From Breviolum minutum Mf 1.05b.01 (lineage: Eukaryota; Sar; Dinophyceae; Suessiales; Symbiodiniaceae): a stretch of 64,000 nt of DNA. Positions 1-12,744 of this stretch are shown one piece after another. The position numbers and the translations under genes were made by a program. A model generated the notes under the pieces. It saw only the letters and a list, made by a program, of their open reading frames with translations. It was not told the DNA's origin and did no database searches. Each line of letters starts with the position of its first letter. Position 1 is the stretch's first letter. Where the stretch lies: NCBI GenBank assembly GCA_000507305.1, contig DF239277.1, positions 125,748 through 189,747 on the forward strand, written 5' to 3'.

Positions 1-177
1 TAGGATGAAATCAGAATTGCAAACATTGCTAAATGGCCATGAGATACCACAGAAACTAACCCAAGCTCCAAGGCTCTTCATCGTCGCTATGACATTTCCT
101 TAGGATTGTACCCATGTTCAATGAGTTTTGAGGAGAGAACACAGGCCATAGCCGAAAAAGGAACTGGAACTTAAGGC

Positions 178-366
178 CGGATGGATGGATGGATGGATGG
201 ATGGATGGATGGATAGGATGGATGGATGGATCGGATGGAGATGGATGATGGATGGATGGATGGATGGATGGATGGATGGATGGATGGATGGATGCGATGG
301 ATGGATGCATGGATGGATGGATGGATGGATGGATGGATGGATGGACGGATCGATGGATGGATGGAA
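178..366. repeat. (GGAT)n tetranucleotide microsatellite
   Basis: About 190 bp of tandem GGAT units (ATGGATGGATGG on the plus strand), interrupted by occasional single-base changes and shortened units. Because 4 is not a multiple of 3, all frames stay open on both strands, giving spurious Met-Asp-Gly-Trp and His-Pro-Ser-Ile proteins that should not be annotated. Confidence 0.97.
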
Positions 367-879
367 TATCTCATCCCCAAAAAGGAATTCTTAATTCAAG
401 TTTCCTGAGACTGTACATCATTTGCCCCATGTTCCGAACTTCAGAAATCACTGCTGCTTCATGTGGTAATACTGCTACTCGACTATCCATCTTTGAAGCT
501 TCATGAAAGTTGGGAATGAAGCTTCGTAAATCCCAGGGCCCCCCTTCTCCTTGTTTTTCATATGTTTTCACATATTTGCTTTCATGTAAAGGTTCATTAC
601 CACATGTTTGGGGGTGATTTTCATTCCTTACAAATTGCACCACGTTAGCTTCTTGCGTATCCCGGCATATCCCGTTGAATCCCACAGGCCACGAAACCCA
701 TTGCATGACAAGGCACTTCCAAAAGATCTTGTTCTCCCAAACCTGAAACAAACAACATCTGTCTCCATTGCAAAGGAATCAACAACAAAAAAACATTTAA
801 AACAAGCTCTGATCATATCCCCAGCGGGGATAGCAACTACATTGGAGACAAAATTCACTGGGCAATTCTTCAATATGCG

Positions 880-1150
880 ACCTTGCACCTCTCTGGAACC
901 TTCCCGCAATTTTCTGTGGAACCTTCCGAAACTTTCTCTACCAAACGTCATGCAACTTCCCAAAAATCTTTCTTGGAATTCCAAAAAACCGTCTCCGGAG
1001 CTGTTTCGGAAATCAAAACCTTCCCCAAGACCTTCCCTGCATCTCATCCGATAACTTTTGCAGAACTTTCCCACCCCAGAACCTTATCCAAAACCTCTCA
1101 GCACCTCCCGTCCCTTCCTGGAACACTCTCCAGAACCTCGCACAGCCTAT
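880..1150. repeat. Degenerate GGAACCTTCC-type minisatellite, copy 1
   Basis: A run of imperfect short units built around GGAACCTTCC, AGAACCT and GAAACTTTC, recurring every 20-25 bp. The unit core is partly palindromic. The open frames through it (rich in Gly, Arg, Phe and Glu on the minus strand) look like products of the repeat rather than a gene. A second tract with the same vocabulary and orientation lies at 36245-36420. Confidence 0.7.
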
Positions 1151-1499
1151 AGCCTGCCCGAACACACCCTAGAGCCGCGTAGCACAATGGTATTGGGGCT
1201 GGGAAAAATGGAAAAGCCAGTCGTTTCCTTTCAAGTCCAACTGATCTTTTCAGAAACTGTCTTACTCCACAGCGTATAGTCTCAAGGACAAGGGACTGCT
1301 ACTGCAACGACAAGCGTTCGGATGATCTCAGGGTTGCAGAAATCATCAAGACGCTGCAGAGACAACAGAGGCTCCTGGAGCTGACTTCACCGAAGTCGTT
1401 TTTACTCCAACTCATTGAGCATATGGATCTTAAATGCTGTTATGCTTCACAACACTGGTTTATGCATTGCAGGACACAAAGTCCGATAGATTCAAGCTA

Positions 1500-1722
1500 T
1501 CGTCGTTGTCGTCTTCGCTGTGGTTGTGATTGTGATTGTGGTTGTTCTTGTTGTTGTTGTCGCTGACGTCTTGGATGCGGTTGTGGTTGCGGTTGAAGTT
1601 GTTCTTGTTGTTTTTGTTGTTGGTGTCGTCATTGTCGTCGTTGTTGTTTTTGTTGCTGCTGTTGCTGTTGTTGTGGTTGCGGTGATGGCGGCGGTTGTGG
1701 TTGTGGTTGCAGTTGCAGTTGG
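1500..1722. repeat. GTT/GTC/GGTT-rich low-complexity tract
   Basis: About 220 bp made almost only of GTT, GTC, GTG and GCT triplets on the plus strand. It produces long poly-Val (plus) and Thr/Asn/His-rich (minus) frames. There is no protein-like sequence in the flanks in the same frame, so I treat it as an imperfect trinucleotide repeat rather than a gene. Confidence 0.85.
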
Positions 1723-3758
1723 GGCTCGCTGCCCCCACCCCGTGGCACTCCGAAACTCCTCGTCGCCACTGTTGAAAGGAGACAAGAAGTGCTCCAAGAC
1801 TGGCTCTGATGGACAGCTCAATGCACAGACCCTCAGATTTGGATTGTTGGTTTCCACTGTCAACTAGCAAATTGCTGAGATCAGTTTGCCTAAAATCGAT
1901 CATTTCCCAAATTCATGGCATGTCCTACAAAGACACACCCTGTAGATTTCATCAGCTGTTTGAGCAAATAACACTTCAACCAGAGTGTATGATGTTATGT
2001 TGCAGCCTTGTTCAGGCTGGGAGTTCTCTATTTATTACGGGATAGACAACTTGGAAGGTTGTGTCCCGATTTTTTTGATGTGGCCCCAACCAACCAAACC
2101 AGCCCCCAAGGCATTTTTAGCAACAAAAAAAAAAACACTCTCCCCGGAAAATTCGGAAGAAGAAAAAAGAAACACCAAGCCAAAAATAGAAAAGCTAATC
2201 AATGAATCCCCATTTCCAAGTAACGTTTCTGCTATGGAGAGTTTTCTTTGTTGAAAGTTGCTCGGCCAATCTCCAGAGCAACCTGTGAGACCATGGAAAC
2301 TCCAAGCATCTCCTCAAAGCAGCTCCGAGCTCAATCGGCTCATATCGGCTCCATGTTTTTTCGGGTACGGACCCTCGTTTTTTTGGAACTGGAACAGGAG
2401 TTGGTCGGTTTTTCAAAAGTGCCAAAATTGGTCTTAAGCAAAAAAGGTAAGGCTTGGGAAGATTGTTGAATTGTTGGAGCATAAGGGCCATAGTCGTTGT
2501 TTCAAATAGTCTACTTTTAGATATATAAGATATATAAGAATATTCAATGTGATATAGAATCACGAGATTCGAAATTTAGAACTGTGGGGAGCATGAAGCA
2601 CGATTTTTTGGGGCTGCTCACTAATCACTCCGTTTTTCTGTCCTCTTGCAAGCAGCACTGCTAACCATGTCAACAGCATGAGATGAGCTTCCCATGGCGT
2701 CGCTTCATTGTCTCATGGCGGGTAAGTATCGAGGTTCGACAAAAGAAAGTTGGTATATGTTGGTATGCTTTTCTCTGTTCACAAAGGACACGCAGCCTGC
2801 GTCAAAGAAGCTTAGGTTTTTCAATGCTCAGAGGTTTTCTCCTAGTTTTCCAGCTTCTGTTCTGTTATGTCATTAAATTCATGTTATCTCCGCCAACTTT
2901 TGAAATCCACATGACATCCAGTGTCTTCCAATGGATTCATCTTCATTTCCCAGCTTGACATCTGGATCAAGCAAGGGAGTAAAAAACAGCAATGCTTCCT
3001 GCAACTTGGTTTCTGCATTGCGCCAACTCATGGGATTGCAAATATTTTCCTGATTGACTAGCGGAAGGATTGCAGTCAAGAAAATTATTCGAACTCCCGA
3101 AAAAAAGGACCTCATGCATGGCCCTCAATTGGTTCAATCTGACAAAAGCCCAGTTCTCTCCGTCCCAAGGCAGGTGAGTTAAGTTCAGGACATTCCCAAG
3201 TCGATCCGCTTTGCTGCGAATTCCAATTTGGTCGAGTCTGCAAGCACCAAAAATGGCGGCTTTTTTTTGGTGCCCTTTTCCTTATGGAAATCAGTAAAAT
3301 CCGGTGGCAAAGCAAACTTCTAGAAGGTGGCTGTTGTTGTACCTGGTATACATGGACTGTGCAAGTTAAAGTTATATATTTGAAATGGTTGAGGCAAACC
3401 ATTCATTTTAGGGGATATACTTATAATCTTATACAGCTATTTGAGAAATACGAGAAAACGGCTGCTCGCACAATACACAATGTGCCCTATGTGTTGGTCA
3501 ATCATGGTCACAACTTCGTGCAATGAAAACCCGGCCTCTTCGACGGCAGCGCCACACCTGAATGAATCCAATCTTCGATGGATCGAAACATTTTGAAAAC
3601 AGGGAAGCTCACCTTGAAATCATGAAAGCTCCAGAAAAAATCATAAACAGCTTGAATATGCTTGAATGGCCAATCTGAAAGAATGTAATCTATCATAGAC
3701 TATCTTAAATTGAAGGCCTGATTCTTGGAACCACCATGTCTTCCAAATAAGCTCCTAT

Positions 3759-3831
3759 GAAATGTCCCTGATCTCCCCTTAATTGTATCACATATTAAAC
3801 GATATAATTAAGGGGAGATGACGGATATTTC
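3759..3831. repeat. 73-bp hairpin (inverted repeat, MITE-like)
   Basis: Two 31-base arms, 3759-3789 and 3801-3831, are reverse complements except for four positions and are separated by an 11-base loop. The inner 19 bases (ATCTCCCCTTAATTGTATC on the left) pair with one mismatch. Such a long near-perfect stem fits a tiny inverted-repeat element or a structured RNA. No gene was seen around it. Confidence 0.85.
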
Positions 3832-4943
3832 ACAATGAAATCAGAAAAACACCACTAAATAGACTATAGACTATCATGATACTATCATGTCGTGTCTTCT
3901 TTTTACAAAATAAAAGAAGAAACTGACACCAAATCCACCATCTTCCAAGTCTCCGGCTGAGCTGAAGCCGCCTTTTGCAAAGGGGCGGCGTCCTGTCAAA
4001 GCGTACCTTTTGGCGACTTCACGACCCAAACCCAGCAGTGTTGGTCAAAAAGGTCAACCAAAAAGGCCATTTGTCAACCAAATCAAGAGATTTGACAACA
4101 TGTTTGACCCTCAGATGTTTAAGTGACGTTTTTCTTTTCTAGCCTTTCCTGCTTCCCAAAAAGGTAAGGCAAATGGAATCTATCAACGGGGGCACTTTGC
4201 GTCGAAGAGTGGTGTGGCTGTAGGTTCCTCCACTTCTGGCGTTTCTTCAGGCCTCATTGGTCTGATAATATGATCGATTAGCCACAACTATGAGCTTGCT
4301 GGCATACAATTTTCCTAGACAGCTAGACATCTATTCCCTTTCACCCGGACAGCTGAGAGTTATGCAACTGTGAGACTCGTGTGTCCGTCAATTGGATACA
4401 GATTTTGACAACTTCATAAAACTTGTGACTTGTGGCAATCGAAATAAAATTGGAACATGCAGTAAGAAAGAGAAAGGCTTCACCCATAACCTGCCTGAGA
4501 ATCCAGAGGTCCATTTCCGACTGAGCTTCCCTGCACAGATATGAGCCCTTCACTTGCTTCTTGCTGTGGAGATCGCAGGAGCTTCTGCAGAACGGGACGG
4601 TTTATCTACAGGGTGGTAAACCGTAGAGATTCTGGTCGGGCAAACAACTTAAGTATATAGCTGCGGGTCTCAAGATAGCTTCTGCAACATCAGATTTCAA
4701 TGGTCAATGGTTTTCAATGTATTTTCATGCGACTTCATCGAGTGGGATAGGATTTCAAACAAAACAAACTGCATTTGCAATGAGTCTACCATCCACACTG
4801 TGTTGTCAGCGATTTTTTCCTCGGAGATTCGGAAATGTCTGGAGTCTCTCCAACTCCACCAGGTTGATGCTTTTTCCAACCCGAAGGGGCGAAGTTACGC
4901 GGCGAAGTTGCTTTCGCTCCCGGAAAGGTATCCCCACGTGACA

Positions 4944-5458
4944 TCAGAGTGCATGAAGCAAAGGCAAGCAGGCCTTTTGAAACTCTTCACCTAGAAAGTT
5001 GGCCAAGTACAAGGCTTCAGCAAGTCCATGTTTGGATCCTTGCTTTAGAATGTTCTTCTCAGAGGCTGTGTTTCTTTCCGAGGTGACATTCATCAATGCC
5101 ACCTGAGGTTCATTGAACAAGTCGGGCAACAAGTGTCCTTGTTTCCTGCAACCAACAGGACAACAGATGAGTTTCAGAAATCCTTTTCCAGTGAACACGG
5201 CTGCCGCTCCATCAAAGTACTTCTGTCCCAGGCTAAGCGGGTAAAAGGAATTTTCAGATGTAAATTCTTCCAGGAAGTTGAGACCAAACATCACAGCAGG
5301 ACGAGTGGTCCAAGGATTTCCCAACAAAGCAGGTAAGAAAGAAAAGCCTTGCATCGTCTCCGAAGGTGTCGCTTCTGCCAGGTCCATGAAAGTCATTGGA
5401 ATCTTGGTGCAGTGGAGACAAGAATGATGTCTAAAGGGACATGGGAAACAAATGAAGC

Positions 5459-5496
<38 letters not shown>

Positions 5497-7687
5497 GCAA
5501 GAACATATAAGAACAAGAACAGGGAGAAAAAAAGACAGTAAAAAGAGACAAAAGAAGGAACATTGTTTTGAATATAAATATAAAGGTTGTCTACTTGTTC
5601 ACTTGATCAATTTCACTTTTGCCAAGGCGCATCTATTAATGACACTGGATGATCGACTGTATTCGGTTGAATCCGTAGGCCATTCACAATTAAAGGAACG
5701 TGAATCGATGGCTCAAAGGGACTGCTCTTAGCAAAGTGACCATGATCACCAAGGTGTTCTCCGTGATCTGATGTAACAACAATCAAGGTATTTTGCCTCA
5801 AATCGTTCAAGTCCAAGGTCCTCAGATTTCCGGGGCACGTCATGGGGGTGTTTTATTTTTTTTTCATATTTGAGATTATCCAAAGCTAAGCTGGACTCTT
5901 TGCATGGTCAAAGTTTGGAAGGCAAGAATCTCTAATAGAATCTTGATCTCCTTATCAATCCGAATTAGATGTTGCGCATAGAGGAGTCTGATCTCCGTCA
6001 CATTCACGTCATGTTTCTTGAGATTTGGCACCCAATATCCACGACCAGAATGATCAAATACCAAGACCTCGTCAAAGTTTGTATCAATCGCTTTAGGAAG
6101 TGCTTCTGGTTGTAACACATCATCTGCAACCAGAGGTGGATGAGGACCCAAGAAATTCACCTGTAAAAACCAAGGCTTTCCCAAACCATAACGTTGTCGA
6201 TGATTTCGAATCAACTCTTCCGCGCTTTTCCTAACCCAAGTATCAACACTGTGCTTTCGATCCACTGGATTTGGGACAGGACATCTGAAGCCACATTCCT
6301 TCACTGTAGTGCTATCACAGACCTGTGTTTCACTACAACTGGAACCATTCGAAAAATATCCATATTGTAGGCACTGTAGCTCCAGCAGATTCAACTCCTT
6401 GAGATATGCACCGTATGCATCCTTTGGCCGTGAAGTGTTAAATTCGTCACAAAAAGCGTACTTGTCCATGGCTCGGATGTACCAATCAAATCCAAGGAAG
6501 TCCATGTCCACAGATTGATCCTTTAAATCATCATGTCCATCACTCCTTAGGTGTTTTGAAACTCCAACAGCTGACATTTCACGTGCAAATATTGGCTCTG
6601 ATCGGTTTATTCCTATAAACGAATCATAAACGCCCCCAAGGACTGTCCCCCATGTTCACAAAACTCTGGTAAAACCAATTGATCATGCTTAAAATATTCT
6701 ATTCCTTTTAAGATTGTTGTTCACTAATTAATACGTCCAGGAAGTAGTAGCAGAGTGTAAGTTGCTGTATCTGCACCAACAAACCAGGGCTTGAGTGAAC
6801 TGCCAAAACTGTACGATTCTTTTTGGTCTTACTTCGAGAGACAGGTGGTCCTTGCCCGCCATCATCGTGGTATATCCCGCATCTCTCAAACGTGACATGA
6901 AAGTGGGCGTTGCATATCTCTGAACATAGTTCATGGTGTTGTTCTTCACCCACATATCCTGTCAAATGGTGAAAAACCACCCGTTGTTCCAAAATACTTT
7001 AGAAACAATTTCGAGGTTGGTTAGTTTCAAAGTCCGGGTCCCTACAGCACCCTGCCCCAAACCCTTCATAGCATCGCTCACTTGTTCAAGTTCAAGGAAG
7101 GTTTTCACCATTTTCTCCCACCGCAACCGGTTCTTTTGACAGGTCCAACCATATGCCATCGCGAACGTCTGCCAATTTGATTGGCCTCAACGCCCCCCAC
7201 CTTGTATTCTCGGACTGCTGCGATGGCACTTCGGGCAGGTACACACAACGGTGAAGGGGAATAAGCCCGCGTAAAGCGCACGCCTGACGATGGCGAGGTT
7301 CCTTTCAAAAAAACAGTTCAAAAGTGCGTGTATTTTTTAATTTAAAAAATGGGTGCACAAGAACACATGACGAAACACTTCAAAACATTTAAAACATCAT
7401 CAACCTGCATGAAAAGCACAAAATGCGGCAGCCTTCAAAACCCCACCTGAGTTGCCTAATGCATTGATCGTTGGTAGACTTGGAAGAGAGCCATCAAAGC
7501 CATCCCAATCCCACCGCCACTGATCCAAAACGATGAAAAGAAGATTGGGACGCTTTTGTATCTTCTGCGTTCGGTTTAGATCCAATTTTCTTTGCAGCAA
7601 GTGTAAGGGAGGAACCTCTTGAGAGACGTCACATTCGGCAGCGCACGAGAAAATGTAACATGTGGCAAGAAGGCCTATCGTTTGCAT
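4944..7687 (-). CDS. Secreted or lumenal sulfatase, six exons
   Basis: Predicted to hydrolyse sulfate esters; the substrate is unknown. The ATG at 7687 starts a signal-peptide-like MQTIGLLATCYIFSCAA, followed by the sulfatase N-terminal strand LLFIVLDQWRWDWDG (metal ligand Asp). Exon 2 has the formylglycine motif C-x-P-x-R as SPLCVPARSA. Exon 5 has the second metal site VVTSDHGEHLGDHG. Proposed exons: 7447-7687, 7201-7283, 6833-6958, about 5880-6570, about 5631-5830 and 4944-5402. The first two junctions are GT-AG and keep frame (NSG-VRFT, REYK-DMWV). The fifth intron (5403-5630) appears to use a GC donor and joins SLID to IPMTFMDLAEA. The exon 3/4 and 4/5 borders are not settled, and the last exon's final 60 residues are poorly conserved. 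The key catalytic residues are present, so I see no reason to call it a pseudogene. Confidence 0.87.
5458..5496. repeat. (CAA)13 microsatellite
   Basis: Thirteen uninterrupted CAA units. They sit in the proposed fifth intron of the sulfatase gene; the poly-Cys frame on the minus strand is a by-product. Confidence 0.95.
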
Positions 7688-10235
7688 TTGGTGAGAATGT
7701 AGCTATAGCCAATATAGCTAGAGCCAAAACGAATGCAAAAAGCCCGATGTCCTCAATAATGCAAAAGGAGAGCGAGTCTCTGCGGCAAATCTCTCAACAA
7801 GAAAGACGTGACATGATCATGCAGCATCACGACACTTTCCATTGTATAACAGTAAAGTATACAGTATACCATTCTAAAACAAAGCTTGTCAACGAATCTG
7901 GGGCACCACACCGAAGTAGGATCTAATTTGGTAAGCGTGCTTGGCCCCTCCCTATTGAAAGCGGAATCTCTGATGAGCCAAACCTCAGACAAAGGTATGG
8001 AATCTCTTCAGTTCATGTGGAACTAGCAAAAAAGCGTCTGAATATATAAAAGCACAGGATGATCGTATCTACATAAATCATCTATTACTGTGGAAAAGGT
8101 GTGTGACTTATCAAGTGTACGCGTGTTTTCCAGCGTATAAAAACCCATGGGATTTTCCTCCCAAGCTTGGGACACCATTGTCCGTTGCGGGTGTCCAGGG
8201 AATCCGAACCTTGGATGGGGAAAAAACAACAAACATCTGGAGCATAGGTGAGCCAGATTTGTTCCAACAACAGTATCACAAATGTTGACAATTTTTTCAC
8301 GAAAACTTGCGACCCTTTTTTCAATCTCAACAAAAAAAACAGTGCCGCCTCCCGATCTGGAATGTTCTCCTCCCATAAGAAGCCCTGGCAAATTTCCAAA
8401 TTAAACAGTTGAGCTGCTGGAAAAATGCTGACACAAACATGAGCCAACGCTTTTCGGCTGTAACAATACCGTTTGGGCTCAACATGACACTCCCAACTGA
8501 GAGACACTCACGTCACTTAATGGAGACTTAGCTTTCCAAAAGCTCCCGCCTGATGAAGTTCTGTGCGGTCCAGGACGTATTTGTACCTTGGGCGCCACAT
8601 GGAAATCCACATCCGACACCCGGTGACTGGGGTGACTGGTGACCCATCCCGGTGATTGCCCGCCGTAGCGAAGCTGGGCTCCCCCGTCTTCAGCAAAAGG
8701 AAGGACTCTTCAGGTTCGCAGCTTAGGTCGATCTGTCGGAGATCAAAAAAGTCTTATTGTGGCAAAATTTACAAAGCTTCAACGTGTTTGAAAATTTGGT
8801 GCTAGGAATACGTTATTGAAAATATGCCAACACCAAATGAATGGAATACATTATATATTAATTATTGTTCTTTATATGCTACATTCTTGCATTTTTACAA
8901 TGAAGAAAACTTCTTTCCACCTGCTTAGATCGCCAGACTGGATAAGCCCGCTCACTGGTAGTCAAGCGAATGGCCTGAACGAAACGTTGGGTTGACACTA
9001 TCAAGCAAATCTAATGGGATATGATAATGTGCCAAATTCATGAATTAATATAGTATTTTGTAGCAAACAATCGTTGGACTCTACAAAATGATGTGCGCAG
9101 CATAGTCTCGCAGAAACGTGAACTGAAACTCTGTGATTTCAAAAAGTTTGAAAACAAATAAGAAAAGAAATAATGTAGACACAAATAGCATTAAACATCA
9201 AAAAATTCAATAAATCTTAGTAAACCATATGGAAACTAGAAGCCACAAACGGTTAATGAATTGAAGGTTCATCAACTGCACCTTTGCAGGATCCCATGCG
9301 CCCAAGCGCTCGTGAGACCCCACAATGTTTAAGTGCCTTGGACGAAACAAAAAGCGTTGAGGACAGAAATGATTTCTTGGTGCCAAAATAGGGATGATAG
9401 AAAAGTCATGGTTCAAATATCTTCAAACATGTGTTTCATGTTTCATAGAACTTCATCTACTGTATTTACATCTTTTCATTCTTCGCGTCATTGATTTAGC
9501 ACCCACCAAACGCTCGCAGGAACAGTGCTGCATCAAGGTGCTCCCCCGGTGTAGAGCGGGCAATGTCGATGTGAAAGAACAAGGACAATGTAGAACAGGT
9601 GCCTCAGCGCAGTCTCTTCGCGGAAGATAATGACAAACAAACATCATCAAACAATATCAAACGCCACCTAAAGAACGTGCCTTGTGTGTCTCTTGTTGTG
9701 GAAAAAAACGTCTCTGCTTGCGAGCCGTGACTTGATATTGACTTGAATCTTTCATCCATACAAAATGTATAATCCCTCATAATCCCTTTGAATTTCCAAA
9801 ATTCGCGGACTCAGCATGCGGCCGCATCGAGTGATTTCCATCTCATACTGCTTTCTGCACCCCATGGCACTTTCCAAACAGCTTGTGGATCCGCAGAACG
9901 GTGGATCCGTTTCTCGGATGTAAACCGAGAAGTTAGGCAAGTGTATGCAAGTGTTACAAATTACTTCCCCGGTGTTTTTGAGTCTTGATGCGTCTTGATG
10001 TTCTATTGATTTTTGCAAGTACAGTATGTATATTACTGTATATCTATAAAAGTGAGGATATATTGATGATGCATGAAGCTGGGACAATCTTTGTTATGCT
10101 ATCGTTCAGGCTGTTGTCGTTCACTCGCCAATGGATCCACTCCACGGCAGGCCAACGTGCGTCGAAGAAAGACCTGCGTAGAGTTTGGCCAGTCGTTTTG
10201 GTGGATTTGTTCTTGGTGCATCACGGGCTGGTTGG

Positions 10236-10331
10236 CTGCTTGGTTTGGTTGGTTGGTTGGTTGGTTGGTTGGTTGGTTGGTTGGCTGGCTGGCTGGCTGG
10301 CTGGCTGGTTGGTTGGTTGGTTGGTTGGTTG
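10236..10331. repeat. (GGTT)n/(GGCT)n tetranucleotide microsatellite
   Basis: A compound tetranucleotide array: GGTT units, then five or so GGCT units, then GGTT again. It yields spurious Trp-Leu-Val-Gly and Asn-Gln-Pro-Thr frames. Confidence 0.97.
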
Positions 10332-11274
10332 TAGATTTGTGATTCATGGTGGTGGTTTGTTACTATCCTAGGAATCCCCTATCAGAAAGGATGTATCGCT
10401 TGGGTCTATGCCAAGAATAGAAAACTGCCAACCTTAACCATGAACCAACCATTGGTTGAGTGATGAGATACATTGATATATCTAACCTATATACACAAGG
10501 TGATGAATCAAAAATAATCAAAGGGCCCTTGGCAAGCAGTGTTATACGAGCTGCCACCGGAAGATCTTGCTTCTTTGGGGCTGTACCTAATAGATGAATT
10601 AATTGGAAACATAGAAACTTGCTAAAAATCAGATCCATTTCCTGCTTAAACTTGGACTGTTCACCAACCTCGAGAAAAAAAACTGAGCACCTTCTTTCTA
10701 AGCAGACCTGCCCAGGTAGATCAACTGTCGATACTGGGCGGAATCGAGCCTGGCCATGGTCTCAACAGAGTGGCGGTGGACCCTCAACCAACTGCCCTTT
10801 GTCATGTGAAAACCCTGCCTGGTCTCTCTTTCTGCTGGCTTTTCGTTGAACCAAGCGTGTTTGGGCCGGCTAGCGAAACATCAAAGAATGGAGATGCGGC
10901 TGCTGGAAATTTACCAGATTGGAAGGTCATGTTTGAAACTTGTCCTCTCCATGAATTCATGCATCATACATAACTTCTTGCCACCTAAAGATATTCACAC
11001 ACCAAAAGAGGAGCCCTTGAAATACTTTGGATGCATTTATCGCATCCTTTGCTGTGATCAGAAGTGGATGCAAACCAGCTTTGCATGCATTCCTTTTTCC
11101 TTCGAACGAGCCATATCTGGTATTTCATGACCTGGAGGGGCTGCAAAATTGACAGTCGAAAGAAGCAAAACCACCATGGGATACAACAAGTCTGAGATGA
11201 TCTGGATTTTGTGTCCTGGACTTATACCCCCAAGTACCTTATGGAATCTGATAATCTGGTTGGAGGGTACACAG

Positions 11275-11375
11275 CTATATATATATAGATTTTATGTACT
11301 ATATATATAATATACATACATATTTGCGTGTGTACAGTGTATATACACAGCTATATATATATATGTACATACAAT
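11275..11375. repeat. TA-rich dinucleotide tract
   Basis: Two blocks of alternating TA flanked by CACAGCTATATATA, which occurs twice about 70 bp apart, so this is a small direct duplication inside an AT microsatellite. Confidence 0.8.
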
Positions 11376-11910
11376 GTAACCACAGCTAAAAACTAGACTT
11401 CTGTTCTGAACATCCCATCATCTCTGCAGTGTTTCACCTCACTTGGCTGCTTTTCGCGAGAGAAACGCTTCTCTAGCCGCCTGGGTCTTGTTGACCTGTG
11501 GCAGTTGGCTTCTGGGCAGCTTCAATGTTAACTTTTTTGGTAAGAAGAGACTATGTTTTGCAGGGGCATCTTGAATTTAGCATCATCTTCTATTCCTACA
11601 TATCTGCTTTGCTGATGTGAATGCCATCCCAAATCTTATGCGTTGGTGCTCTATAAACGAATTCGCGACTCATGTTGAAGTCTCGAGTGCAGCCACTGAG
11701 CTAAGACTTCGCAACTTTTCTCCTCTCCGATTCAGCTGTACATCGAATCACCGATTTTTAAGGAGCGAAGTGCGCACACTACACAATGCACACCTCACAA
11801 AGTTCTAGAGGAATCCTCTCTACGACGGTTCTCTGTCAAACATTGAAATGATCTCCATAGTGCATTCTGATGCATTCTGCACATGTCTGACTGTTCCCTG
11901 CAACGTGGCC

Positions 11911-12549
11911 TCATATTTGCAACCGCTTTGGTGTGAGCTCACCGTCGCTGGCTACAGTTGAAGCATCTTCAACCTCGCTATGCCCATCCTTTGCAATGCC
12001 TCTCATGTCTGGCAGTTCAATGGAGCCACCATGAATTGTGGCAGTCAACCACTCAAAACCATCCTTGATACCCTTGTTCTTCACCATACTGCTTTCAACA
12101 ATGTGCCATTGTTGTCGTAAACTTTGCAGGTGCAAGATCTTTATGAGTTCAGAAGCAGGCACAGCATTGGGTAGGTCCTGTTTATTGGCAAAAATGAGAA
12201 GGGGCTTGTCTGCAAGCTCGTCTTCCGTGGCAATTTTCCTGATTTCATCCATGACTTCAGGAAACCTGTCACGATCCTGGCTGTCCACCACGAAAATCAC
12301 GGCATCTTTGCCAGCATAGAAATGGCGCCAAAGGGGTCGGATTTTATCTCGTCCTCCCACATCCCAGGCATCCATGCTGATCAGTTCCAAGCTGCTTTTT
12401 AGAGTCGCATGTTCGACATTGAAGCCAATAGTTGGAATGGTTGTTTCCACCTTTTGTGGCCTCATCTTGTAGAGCATTGTTGTCTTACCAGCAGCATCTA
12501 GTCCCACCACCAGAATTTGGCTCTTCCGTCTGGAGGATGAGATACCCAT
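11911..12549 (-). CDS. ARF/ARL-family small GTPase, intronless
   Basis: A membrane-recruited small GTPase of the ARF family, 212 residues from the ATG at 12549 (the open frame extends six codons further but only to a TTG). The protein starts MGISSSRRK, so Gly2 could be myristoylated. The G motifs are all there: P-loop GLDAAGKTT (residues about 14-22), switch [12 protein letters not shown], switch [17 protein letters not shown], and NKQDLPNA for guanine binding. The catalytic Gln of the usual WDVGGQ is Arg (codon CGA). The N-terminal helix is about eight residues shorter than in ARF1, and there is an acidic C-terminal tail of about 35 residues not found in ARF1. The gene is uninterrupted, unlike its neighbours, which fits either an old retrocopy or simple intron loss. 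The closest subfamily cannot be decided by eye. Confidence 0.92.
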   Translation of the reverse strand: MGISSSRRKSQILVVGLDAAGKTTMLYKMRPQKVETTIPTIGFNVEHATLKSSLELISMDAWDVGGRDKIRPLWRHFYAGKDAVIFVVDSQDRDRFPEVMDEIRKIATEDELADKPLLIFANKQDLPNAVPASELIKILHLQSLRQQWHIVESSMVKNKGIKDGFEWLTATIHGGSIELPDMRGIAKDGHSEVEDASTVASDGELTPKRLQI

Positions 12550-12744
12550 GGCTATCAGGAGAGGCAAGGGAAGGCCTTTTGAAGACTGGAGCTGTGGACG
12601 ATGCCATCAAGTTGATTTTCAGCTGTCCAAAATTCCATCAACTTCCAATCAACTTGCCATGCTTTTCAATCTTAGCCGGATAGCCGAAAACAAACCAACA
12701 AAAAAGTGAGACAGCTGAACTTAAGCAACGCAGACGCAACGCCA

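Larger units (their letters stand above)
1..4940. other. Stretch without a recognisable gene (left end)
   Basis: Apart from the repeats listed separately, I see no gene here that I can name. Open frames are short and often come from simple repeats. A minus-strand stretch around 2290-2380 (reading YEPIELGAALRRCL) has protein-like composition and may be an isolated exon, but nothing joins to it convincingly. All confident genes further right are on the minus strand, so this region lies 3' of the sulfatase gene. Confidence 0.5.
7690..11905. other. Long stretch with no assigned gene
   Basis: No recognisable protein domain. A minus-strand stretch at roughly 8150-8390 (for example EIEKRVASFREKIVNIC) has plausible composition, but two overlapping frames compete and no exon chain forms. 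The rest is ordinary mixed sequence with poly-A/T runs and the two simple repeats listed separately. This is probably the intergenic region between the GTPase gene and the sulfatase gene. Confidence 0.5.

Noticed and set aside
56..408. Several overlapping open frames encoding His-Pro-Ser-Ile or Asp-Gly-Trp-Met repeats
   Set aside because: They are translations of the (GGAT)n microsatellite, which is open in every frame.
1460..1903. Poly-Val, Thr-rich and Asn/His-rich frames
   Set aside because: Produced by the GTT/GTC low-complexity tract; no conserved flanking sequence in the same frame.
5440..5516. Poly-Cys N-terminus for the last sulfatase exon
   Set aside because: It comes from the (CAA)13 repeat, which fits better inside an intron between SLID and IPMTFMDL.
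10099..10371. Trp-Leu-Val-Gly and Asn-Gln-Pro-Thr repeat proteins
   Set aside because: Microsatellite translation.
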